Shown: one piece after another, positions 11,380 through 21,388 of the stretch
Position numbering within the stretch: the first letter of the stretch is position 1
Layout: each line of letters begins with the position of its first letter
Assembly: GCF_010093535.1 (NCBI RefSeq)
Contig: NW_022985170.1
Span: 1,145,492-1,209,491 of the forward strand
Length of the DNA stretch: 64,000 bases
Reading direction: 5' to 3'
Source of the DNA: Lindgomyces ingoldianus
Lineage: Eukaryota; Ascomycota; Dothideomycetes; Pleosporales; Lindgomycetaceae
Translations under genes and position numbers: made by a program
The notes under the pieces: model-generated
Told to the model about the DNA's origin: nothing
Databases searched by the model: none
Seen by the model: the letters and a program-made list of their open reading frames with translations, nothing else

Positions 11380-11837
11380 CTAGATCGGATCGGGTCCACC
11401 AATACCTGCGAGTGTTGCGATTTCCTCTTTCGGATGCAGGTGGATGGAGACGGATATCTGGGTATATCCACTCCCGCAACATCCACAATCCCCTAGAGGG
11501 TCTCTCTGTGCCACCGTCATCCATGGATGCTCTGCTCTGCTATGCAACTCCACAATCTTGAGCCCGACTGAATCTCGCACTAGCTCCTTTCTTCTAGACC
11601 AGCTTCATTTACACGATTCATCTGAACCCACAGCCAAACATCTTCCACTCACCACCCCATACCAAACTTCCGCCACCACATCGTCTCGGCGTCAATGAAC
11701 CACGGCGTCGCGCTTTCTATCAACTGTTCAGGCGAGACCATGGCTTTTGGGTCCAGCAAGCCGAGCGCTAGGATGAAGACGTCGCAGGTTGTAAGCGTTG
11801 TGCGGACGAAGACACTGTTCGTGATGCCGTGGGGCAT
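11380..11837 (-). CDS. Hypothetical protein, small, two exons
   Basis: Exons 11837-11663 and 11579-11380 (minus) join in phase over an 83-bp intron (donor GTATGG, acceptor CTAG) to 124 residues. The first exon starts at an ATG with A at -3 and codes for an apolar N-terminal half, in which aromatic and acidic residues cluster before the splice. The second exon carries a CGCCGSG cysteine cluster and a histidine-containing segment, possibly metal binding. I do not recognise the family. Coding-like sequence continues upstream in the same frame for about 20 codons (SLHTEQ... near 11900), so an additional 5' exon is possible. The model rests on splice consistency and protein-like composition only. 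Confidence 0.4.
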
Positions 11838-14800
11838 TTTGCAGTGGATGATCCGGGGGAACTGCAGGTAGTGAAAGGAGTCGGGTTGCTCGGTGTGCAG
11901 GCTTTGGAAAGATCAAGTGAAGTAGGTGAACCGTGGCAGTGGCAGTGGTATCGAAGTCGGTGTTCGCGTGGAAGCTGGAATAAACTCCCTAGGGCCCGGG
12001 ATGGGGTGAAAAAGAGCAGGCGGGTTAGGGCGAAAGCGTCGCCTTTGGAGTTGTTTTCAGATGTTCTCTCATCGAGGATGACGTGGTCGAAACTTGATTG
12101 CTGGATGTATTTTTGGGCCCGTCGTCTTTTGTTCGCGCAATCGTATCTCCGCAAGTGGCCTGTCTTACTTAACGGTGTATCTCACCGCTTGCTCTCGATA
12201 ATGTATTTCCAAGGCCAGGTTGATTGCTGAGTCCGTGTCCGCATCTGCTGAAATCGTCTTCTTTCCCCTTTTGGAACTATAAATCCTAGCGCTGCCCAAG
12301 CCTCGCCCGAATCAAACTTAAATCAAGCGTGCGGTTCTGAGAGTTTTCTTCGGAGAGCAAACGGCTAGATGGTGACGGCAATCCGGTAACGAGACGGAAG
12401 CAGACAGATTGCGCAATCCTCTTGGTTGGTTCCACAAGACGGGAGGGTACGTACTGCTGAGCGGGTGGCGACAGTAAGCTTAAGACAGCGACGACGTAAG
12501 AACAGTCTGACAGCGCAACTCAGTGCAAAGTAAGACGGAGTGAAAGTTGAGAGACAGTGATAGAAAACACCACGCAAATAGGTGTAATTATGTACCCTCA
12601 CGATGGGAGATAACTTCCAGAACAAAGTAGCCACAGCAGCGAAAGTAGCTCAGCTGCCACCGTCAGCAGGCCTCCCCTCCCTCTTTGCATGCAAGATCGC
12701 AGCCTCCCTCCTGTATCGCCGTGTCCTCCAATCACCGCTCCGCATTGTGCAAGCACATCTGTGATGTTCGACAAGAAACATGTGCGAAACCCGCTCTCGG
12801 TAAAGAGCACCTCTGTAGCTGAGCTGAGTTTTGCGCTTTCGGTGATGATTGAGGATGAGGAGGTATTGGGAAAGTGGAGCTATATGTGATAAATGATGTT
12901 ATTGGGACGGTGTTTGGGAAAGGGATGCTGGCTAGTTTGGCATGCGCGCTGTGATTGGGTCGCTTGGTTCCGGGGGCGGCGAATGGGACGATGGAGATGG
13001 AAGGGAAGGAACAGAGTGGTGGAGGGAGGGGGAATGTGTAGCGGGTTGTGGATGAGGCGACATGCAGAGAAAAGGGATGGAAACATTTGGTAGATGATGC
13101 TGGGTGAGGCTAGAAGAGCTTGGTTGGGAATGGGGGTTGACAGTGAAGGGAAGCCGAGGTGAAGGCAAGGCGCAGGCATCCTGCTCTCCTATCCACTATA
13201 CAGTCCCCCCAGGACCCAAAAACTTTGATTTCTCGTAAGGTGCCGAGCGAGTCAAAATAATAACATCGCCCGATCCCTAGTCCTGGCCCTTGATGGAGAA
13301 AGGGACGAAGAATGTGTTTGAAGGGCCTGAGACATGCCGATAGGGTGTTGCGGCGGCAAGGTGCGCGGCCAAGTGTTTTCAGACATCACCCCACAGGAGG
13401 CTAGGAAATGCCCCTCACCCGATACTGCCGCCTTTTTCTAGAAACTCGGAAAGACTCGTGTTTTGGCTTCTACTCGGTGTCATTCTGTGCCGAATTCTCT
13501 CCTTACGAACTCGATCGAGATCGGAGGTTACACTCCGTTTTGCTTGTTCGTCGTGGCGTCCTCTAACTCTGAGAGTGTTCACGGCATCTGATGTGATGCC
13601 ATGTAAAGAGTGTAAAGAGTGTCGAGACACAGGCGCCTGCGATTTCAAAGAGAATCCCCGAGGAATTCTGTCGTGTCGTTTGCCCGGAAACATCCGAGAC
13701 GCCGCACAGTTGTCGTCGTTGTTGTTACTGTTGGGGGATAGCTGTTCGTGGAAATTACCTTTTTGTTTGAAATTCGTTGTTTGCTACGGAACAATTCTTA
13801 GAGCGAGATTAATCCTGTAAACAAGATCCTAGAGTTAAGAAAACCGTCGAGAGGATAAAGACAACGATCTTAAATCAGGATCTGTCGTGTTCTCTATCTG
13901 TGTCAATATACAGTGTACTTTGTGCACCTAGCAAGTAAGACATAAATGAAAGGGCGTGCATTCTGTCAACCCAGGTGGGAGAGGGATTCGGCGCACTATC
14001 TGATCTCGTTATGTTTGCCCCGCTCTTCAGTGGCCAATCCGAGATACGAGTCTGTTGTAAATTTGCCTGAAGGATGTGGAAGGCCTCGTGAACAACGTTG
14101 CGGTTCCAGCAAGGCGGAAATCATGCCCATGATACTTTTGACCAAAGCTGCGAATTTCGTGACTCGGCGCAAGATTTCCAGGCTGCTGCTATTGCTCGTT
14201 CTATTGAAAATCTTGCAAAAGGAGTAGCCTTTTATAGGAGTGAAGCCTCTGGAGGCTTTCCGCACGCGGTTGCGTTTCCTAGACGAGCTCTCGATACGCT
14301 TTGTCGCTTGGGACAGATCTCTCCACGGACGGAGCATTTCCCAAGCCTAGCCGCGAGCGCTTGAAAACGTGTGTAATGAGCGAGAGCGAGAGCGAAGCAA
14401 AGGGAGGGGAAAGACTGGTGGCAGCGGATGGCGTTAAGCCAAAAACGCCCCTAATCTGGATTCAGGAAATTAGCCGGCAACGGTTGCAATGTGGCGCTCA
14501 GATGTCGATCGCCCAACTCTCTAAACCAACATCTCCTCCAGAAGCGTGACACAGAAAAGCCAGCTTCCACCATGCCTGACGGCGGTGCCGCTGTGCAGGA
14601 TCGCACGGATTGTTTCGAGAAGTCTTGAATTGGTGAGCCCATTGGAGCTAATATATTGTAAGTCTCCTTCAGTCGGGTCCTGGCCGAGAAACGATCGCCA
14701 TCCTGGCACCGAGAAACAGGTGCCCAGCAACCAAATGCCCAGGCTGCCACCCCCCGGGCTGCGGGAAGCAAAGCCTGGAGCGGGGGAATCTTGTCTTAGG

Positions 14801-15532
14801 AACTCCTGTCTTGCAACGGTGACATGAGCCCGCACAGCTCCTTGCCTGAGCTTTGTGAGGGTGGTCGTCTGATTTGACTCAACGCTATGAGCAACTAGCT
14901 CTAGCTAGACCCTCTAGATTGAGGATGGAGGTAAGGGCGTTCGAATGGATTCATTCAGGCGTCCTGCGATGATCATGCCTCCGCCCTCGCCGATTGACCT
15001 TCCTCTTCCATGGACACGAACCCATCGTGCACGAGTTGGTGGTTTCACTGCATAGTCCCAGCTCTCAGTGCCCAACTGTCGTTCGAGTACTACCCGTAGT
15101 TGGTGGCAGCGTTGTGTTTGGGTGCCAACAATCAGGAAATAGGCAAGGATCCTGGAGCAAGGTTATTATCATTAGAGGACGCCACATGCAGGTCAATATC
15201 GGACTCTAACACCCTTGTGTTTCCCCAGGGTTTTGCTAGTTTCCGGCATGCTTGCCGTCCTGGCGAGAACGCTTATTTGTGGGAGTCTTTGGTCTGCGTA
15301 ACGCTAATGGAAATCACTTGCAAACGCCTGATGTGGTGACTGGTCGCAGATGGAGAGGCACGGTGAACCCCCAAAAGCTCGGCCCACGAGACCACACGCA
15401 AAAGAATCACGCGCAGAGCAACCCCGCCATTAAAATACCTCCGACCCCAAGTCTAAGACCTTCTCTTTCCTCCTCTACCCTCCACCACAGATTGTTTCCG
15501 ACCCTTTCTCAATCTATGGTAACAATCTCAAG
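11838..15532. other. Long intergenic span, no gene supported
   Basis: About 3.7 kb upstream of the hexose-type transporter. It contains possible 5' exons of the small minus-strand gene (11838-12230), a purine/pyrimidine-skewed stretch (12880-13200), and many short frames lacking motifs. The last 130 bp (15400-15530) are CT-rich and look like the transporter's core promoter and leader. Large promoters are common for regulated sugar transporters, but no binding site was identified. Confidence 0.4.
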
Positions 15533-17565
15533 ATGAAGGTGAGCTATCCCAGGTCAACACCACAATATCTAGGTCGCTTGTCTGACAATGGCAGACGTTC
15601 TACAACATCTACCTCATCTGCTCTTTCGCCGCCATTGGCGGCGGGCTTTTTGGCTTCGATATCAGCTCTATGAGTGGCGTCCTAGGCACGAATGGATACA
15701 AGAACTACTTTGGGAATCGTAATACCTACCACCCCCCTTACCCATTGCCTAGCTAACAAATTGAAGCCACTGGATACCGCCAGGGTGGGATTACCGCGTC
15801 CATGCCGGCAGGTTCTTTGGTCGGTGCACTCAGTTCCTCATACATCGCCGACAAGCTCTCCCGTCGCACTGCCATCCAAGTCGCATCGATTATCTGGATC
15901 ATTGGCGCGATGTATGTCCTCCCACTCTTCCCACTCCAGCTGAATCGAATTGAGTTAACCCCGGACAGTCTTCAAACCGCTTCCAACGGCGTAGCTCTTC
16001 TCTGCGTCGGCCGTGTCATCGCCGGGCTTTGTGTCGGTATAGCCTCGTCAATTGTCCCCGTCTACCAAGCAGAAATTGCCCCAAAGGAGATCCGTGGCCG
16101 TGTGGTTTCTCTCCAGCAATGGGCCATTACCTGGTATGTTATGGCAGCCGCTAGCACCCCACGGGGCTTCGCGTGACTTCCACGCGCTGCCACGTGCTTC
16201 TCCGCAAGAATCCAAACTAACACATGACTAGGGGAATCCTGATCCAGTACTTCATCCAATACGGTGCATCCTTCGTCGACGGCGGACCCAAGGCTCCGGA
16301 TCAAGGAACTGCCGCTTTCCGTATCCCGTGGGGTATTCAGATGGTCCCTGCCTTCATCCTTTTCGTCGGAATGTTCTTCTTCCCATACTCCCCACGTTGG
16401 CTCGCCAGCAAGGACCGTTGGGACGAGGCTATCCAGACACTCGCTCATCTCCACGGTGGCGGCGACGTCAATCATCCAAAAGTACTCGCTGAGTACAAGG
16501 AGATCGAGGAGGCTTTGCAATTCGAGCGCGAACAGGCTGTGAATAGCTACGCTGCTCTTGTCGAACCTCGCATCCTCAAGCGTGTCATCTTGGGAATGTC
16601 AATCCAGATGTGGTCTCAGTTGTGCGGTATGAATATTATGATGTGTGAGTAGTCTACTTCCTTTTCCGTTGTGTTTTCCGTGATGCTTTCCCTGCTTAGG
16701 TGGCGATCCGTTCACCTAGGTTTTCAGTCCGGCTCCCTCTTTCCCTCACCTCTGCCCTCCTCAATTGAACTCTTAGCTGATATTTCGAAGACTATATTGT
16801 ATATATCATGAAGGGCGCTGGAATTGCCGACGAACTCCTCACGTCATCCATCCAGTACATTATCAACGTCACCCTCACCCTTCCGGCTATTTTATGGCTC
16901 GATCGCTTTGGGCGCAGACCCTCCATGCTGATTGGCTCCTTCGGAATGATGTCCTTCTTGTTCATCTCCGGCGCAATCCAGGCGTCTTATGGCATCCACA
17001 ACCCTAATCCCGAAGACAAGGATATCTCTTGGGTCATCCACGGTCACCCGTCAGCATCTAAGGGAATTGTGGCCTGTTCCTACCTCTTCGTGGCTACATT
17101 CGCTACAACCTGGGGCCCAACCTCCTGGACCTACCCGTCTGAGATCTTCCCGGCCAAAGTTCGCGCCAAAGCTGTCTCTCTCGCTACCGCTTCAAACTGG
17201 ACCTGGAACTGCGCGCTCGCCTTCGCGGTTCCACCGCTTCTGTGGAAGATCAACTGGAAGATGTATATGGTGTGTTTCCCGCTCTCCACAAATTCAATCG
17301 AAAGCTGATTATCGAACAGATCTTCGCTACTTTCAACGGTTTGGCATTCATCCACATGTTCCTGACCGCACCAGAGACCAAGGGCAAGACACTCGAGGAA
17401 ATGGACGACGTTTTTGACTCCGGTCGTCCAGCTTGGAAGCCTGTGCCTAAGGGATCTCGTCTCGACAAGTTGGCAATAGATATTGAGAAGGGCGAGGTCA
17501 AGATCAAGCATGGTCTTGGGGACACGACTACCCATGAGGAGGTCGTTGAGGCGAAGACTACCTAG
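15533..17565 (+). CDS. MFS monosaccharide (hexose-type) transporter
   Basis: Seven exons: 15533-15538, 15595-15718, 15767-15911, 15969-16133, 16232-16644, 16791-17269 and 17320-17565. They give 525 residues, normal for fungal sugar porters. Exon 1 codes only for Met-Lys. Twelve membrane segments are expected. Sugar-porter signatures are present: GGGLFGFDISSMSG in helix 1, PYSPRWL after helix 6, LDRFGRRPSM in the loop before helix 8, and PETKGKTLEEMD after helix 12. The protein should move hexose with protons across the plasma membrane; the exact sugar cannot be read from sequence. Exon 5 ends after a T and exon 6 resumes with YYIVYIMK, which fixes the 146-bp intron. The C-terminus is a charged cytosolic tail. 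Confidence 0.92.
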
Positions 17566-18568
17566 ATCTTCAGCAATCATCCTCTTCACATGCTCTAAAC
17601 AAACTGGCGTTGAGATTATCGGTGTACAAGTGCATAGCTAGCGGGAGGGCGGGCGGTATTTCATCATTGGAGCTTCTACATCATGCGTGCTCGATGTAGA
17701 AGATAGGAAGGAGTGCGTGCATCATCGACGAAAGCATGGATAGCTTTGAAGATTTTCTGTGTCGACAGACAGCTACATGGAAGTACGGATAGCGGAATAC
17801 CCGGTGTTTTCACTCTTGGATGGACTTTATAAAGCCAGTCTCTCTCTCTACACTCCTTCGTAGCTTCATAGCTCAATGGAAGTTTTTACTTTGTAGACCA
17901 TCTCCACTGGACTTCTCTGGATCGGACTTTGGAGATCTAAAGTTGGTTCTAGCAGAGGGATTGGGGTGGGGACAAGAAGATTGTGTAGGTTTTGGGATCG
18001 TGCGCACAGGAAACTGAGACGTGTGGGACTGTGTGTAAGTGCCTACTTTACAACATGAATGGGGATGTTTTGAAGCGCTGAGCTTCTCGGTAGAACGAGG
18101 AAAGGTGGTACAAGGGTGGGGAATTTTGCGTTGTTAGACTGTGTAGTATGCTCTATGATATGTACTAATACGGCGTAGTAGAGTTCGCATCCAGTCTGAG
18201 AAATCGTCATTTCACCAATGCATAGACTACCGTGATATTGCATATAACCCACAAGCTAGACCGATAATAGCAAGCCCTACCAAGTATCTGTACACACAAG
18301 TCCCAATTCCAGGAACCCAGAACCCAGAACCAAAGCCAGGGGATTGATAGTCCCAGAAAGAAAACCGCGGAGATCAGACCATCCTGAACTAGATCTGCCG
18401 ATGTCCGCCTGATCCGTTTCGCGCCGATTTAGACCCACGCTCATGTCCATGAACGCCTACTGTTACACAAAAGAGCCTCCCTGACTTTGTCATCCCCGAA
18501 GACGCCGACTGATGCCATGTGATGCCGCAAACTGAGTGCGATTCCACTTCCATTCCGGGTTGGTCTTC
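17566..18568. other. Convergent 3' flanks, no gene supported
   Basis: Lies between the ends of the hexose-type transporter (plus) and the terminal nucleotidyltransferase (minus). Nothing beyond short frames is visible. Confidence 0.5.
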
Positions 18569-20857
18569 CTACACACTACCATCCGCCACCTTCTGCGGCT
18601 TGCCACGTTGCTCGTTTTCATCGCCATTGGTGTAAATCGCAACGTTGTCCATATTTTCCACCTTTTGCTCCATGATCTTCGGGTCAGGAGACGGAGGTGG
18701 AATCTTCTCCACAACCTCATCGAACAATCCACCTTCAGGCTCCATATCCTTCCCAACCATACTCAGGATTCTCCACGCTCTCCTAAACTCATCCCGGATA
18801 GCCACAATTCCGTTATGCGTGACTGTTCTTGCTACATTGTGATCCAGTTCGAATGGATCCTCAATCGCGAAGAGGTACCTGTGCCTAATTTCTTTGCCCG
18901 CCATTATAGTCGTCCTAGCACCCGTCCAGCCTTTCTCCGATTTATACCGTATTCCACCCGGCGTACGTAGGGATAACACTTCGGTAGTCCAGGAGAATGA
19001 GGGTGGGCGAGGACCATATACGTGACCCTGAGAGGAGACAGCATAGTACTGGAAGAAGCCTCGAAGAAGGTTACCTAGCGTAGATTGGTTCTGCCCAAGT
19101 TGACCTGCACGTGCTGCTTGCATGATTTCGGCCTCGTTGCGCCAGAAGCGGACAGTCCAGCCTGAGATTGTAGATTCTTGCATAAGCTGCTCGAGTTGGG
19201 CCATGTTGAGATTGGCTGGTGGACGCCACAGAAGTTGGAGATTAGGGCAAACTGGTGGAGAGGCGACATTGACAAGGTAGTGAAGCACCATGAGCACCCA
19301 GCCGTAGCTTGAGAGTGTACCAGAGTAGCTACTATTTATCTTGCGGCGTTTCGCCCAGGATTTGATGAAGAGAACCATGGGACGTACGCGGGGGTCGCAG
19401 AGAGAATAGCAACGGAGAAGATGAGTGTTGTGTAGACCGAGAGGGTTTGAGAAATTGATATCGCATTGTATTCCGACGCCAGTTTTTGGGAAGTCGAGAG
19501 GGCCGAGTACTTTTTCGCGAACCCAAGGTCTCTCTGGGCGATGCCTTTGGTCTTTGTTTTCGTTATTTGTTTCTGGTGATGTCGTGGTCGCCGTGGGTGG
19601 GGTGTCTTTGTTGAAGCTAGCTAGTTTAGGGTTGTTGGTTTGGGCTTCGTTTGAAGTGACCGCATCAATCTTGAGATTACCAATAAATTTAGTTCCCCCA
19701 TTGTTGTCTTGACGCTGCTTCAGTTGAGGAGACTTGTCTCCATCTACTTCGATTAATGGCTTCACGGTCGGTCTGGTTTCTTGAGTTGGTTCTGGGTTTG
19801 CATACTTCTCCTCGTCGGGAAGCTGATACCATTTCTCCCGCTCTTCGATGAGAGCTTTGTACAGCTCTTCAGTTGGCTTTTGGCACACTTTCAGGATGGG
19901 CACTCGGGTTTTTGTGAGTAAACGCGCCCCCATGTTACTGTCTAGAATAGCCTTTTCCAACAGCCGAGGAATCTCTATGTCAATTTGCGAAACCGAGGTT
20001 GTTAGATTTTTCCACGTCGGGACAATTGCAAGATCCATATCTGATCCAGGAGTAGCAAAACCTGACGCAAGACTGCCAAAGCCCACTAAGGAGATGGTAG
20101 CTAGATCTCCAGAGTGGCCACTAGCCACAGCTTTCTTGCAAATGTCCTCTAGCAGCGTTCTGAACGTCTCCTTCTCTTCGAGCTCGTCCATGGTGATCTC
20201 AAACTTCGGGACTTCCTGTGCGGCGAGACGGTCTAGGTAGTTAACTTGGGCCATTGGATTCTCAGGAATCTGGTTCATCTGTTGGGAGTGCGGATGAAAG
20301 CGACCCTGCCTTGAGTCATTTGGAGTCATCAAAGATCCCCGAGGCCTGTTTCTTGGGCTAGATTTGTTTGCTGGCCGCTGGAGAATCGTCGGGCCGAGTT
20401 GTACAGCACTGGATAGGGGTAGACCTTGCGAGATCTGATGAGATTGACGATTGCGTGATGGGCCTTTGGGATTCAGAGCCTGCCGGCGGTTCCTGATAGC
20501 GGTTGACTGATTGTGGGCTTCATCTGTGGCCGTGCTTTGGCCTGATATTTCCAGTTTGGGCTGGTACTTAGTGGGAGGATTGAATGCAGTGTGCCCTCTG
20601 TCTCCGACAAACTCGCCCCTGCCTCTCGGTTTACCTGGAGAGGTCGGCTCTGAAATTTGAGTGTCAAGCCTTTGATTGACCTGGTTCTGGGAATTCCGAG
20701 ACGTTACCCGAGGAAAAGACCTGCGGTTCTGTTGCTGGCGACCACGGTGGGAAGCTGTGTTGTTAGTGGGGCTTCCTGCGACAGTGGCGTTGCCGAGAAT
20801 CATATCCCGCAGCTGGTCCTCTAAGTTGGCCGTACTTGGCACAGATTCTCTATCCAT
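18569..20857 (-). CDS. Cid1-type poly(A)/poly(U) terminal nucleotidyltransferase
   Basis: A single exon of 762 residues. It is a member of the polymerase-beta-like non-canonical poly(A)/poly(U) polymerases, which add A or U tails to RNA. The first 200 residues are Asn/Gln/Ser/Arg-rich and probably disordered. The catalytic core has the nucleotidyltransferase signature GFGSLASGF at 259-267 and the metal-binding pair DMD at 273-275, with a third acidic residue in GIQCDINFSN (Asp466). The PAP-associated region follows, with RCYSLCDPRVRPMVLFIKSW and SYGWVLMVLHYL. A low-complexity insert of roughly 130 residues (about 325-455) separates the second and third acidic positions. RNA target and tail type cannot be inferred. 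It shares a 530-bp divergent promoter with TFIIF-alpha. Confidence 0.88.
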   Translation of the reverse strand: MDRESVPSTANLEDQLRDMILGNATVAGSPTNNTASHRGRQQQNRRSFPRVTSRNSQNQVNQRLDTQISEPTSPGKPRGRGEFVGDRGHTAFNPPTKYQPKLEISGQSTATDEAHNQSTAIRNRRQALNPKGPSRNRQSHQISQGLPLSSAVQLGPTILQRPANKSSPRNRPRGSLMTPNDSRQGRFHPHSQQMNQIPENPMAQVNYLDRLAAQEVPKFEITMDELEEKETFRTLLEDICKKAVASGHSGDLATISLVGFGSLASGFATPGSDMDLAIVPTWKNLTTSVSQIDIEIPRLLEKAILDSNMGARLLTKTRVPILKVCQKPTEELYKALIEEREKWYQLPDEEKYANPEPTQETRPTVKPLIEVDGDKSPQLKQRQDNNGGTKFIGNLKIDAVTSNEAQTNNPKLASFNKDTPPTATTTSPETNNENKDQRHRPERPWVREKVLGPLDFPKTGVGIQCDINFSNPLGLHNTHLLRCYSLCDPRVRPMVLFIKSWAKRRKINSSYSGTLSSYGWVLMVLHYLVNVASPPVCPNLQLLWRPPANLNMAQLEQLMQESTISGWTVRFWRNEAEIMQAARAGQLGQNQSTLGNLLRGFFQYYAVSSQGHVYGPRPPSFSWTTEVLSLRTPGGIRYKSEKGWTGARTTIMAGKEIRHRYLFAIEDPFELDHNVARTVTHNGIVAIRDEFRRAWRILSMVGKDMEPEGGLFDEVVEKIPPPSPDPKIMEQKVENMDNVAIYTNGDENEQRGKPQKVADGSV

Positions 20858-21388
20858 AGCGGGAGCGGTCTAACTCTAGCAAACTTTGACCACCATAGAC
20901 TTGGAAATTGAGACCTCTGCTCGTCAAAGTGGGGGGGTCTTGTGATGCGGAAAATTCCGCTGTCGATGATGGTATCGAGCACCGGATGCGGTGGGGTAAC
21001 ACTGATGGAGAGTCCCACGAACGCTTTACGGACGTACACAGGCTAGCGGTGCAAGGGTAATTGTTGAGTGCACACACAACGACTGCAAGTGGTGGGGAAT
21101 GCGTTCGATTGCTCAAGTACTGATTGCTCCAGTTCGGTAAAACGTTTCACCGTCAGGTGCAAGGCTGCCTAGCGTGGCTTGGCGACGAGCTGTGACGCTA
21201 AGGACAGGACGTCCAACTCGGCTCATTCATTCACTGTCACAACAAAGCCCAAACCCGCTCCCAGCGCCCATTCTTTATCCCCCCGAACTTTCACCCACAT
21301 TCTTTTCCTGCATGTCCACGACCTTCTCGGCCCCAACCACCCACCCACAATCCCACCACGCGACAGCACTCGCGCCCTTCATACCACT
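20858..21388. promoter_or_regulatory. Divergent promoter region, nucleotidyltransferase / TFIIF-alpha
   Basis: The 531 bp between opposed ATG codons. The TFIIF side is pyrimidine-rich (21240-21380). The reading frame of TFIIF-alpha is open for 70 codons upstream of its first ATG, but that stretch has no ATG and lacks conserved sequence, so it is treated as leader. Confidence 0.65.

Noticed and set aside
13458..13820. 120-codon plus-strand frame with a cysteine cluster
   Set aside because: Starts at GTG, no homologous feel, and sits in a long region of many similar short frames.
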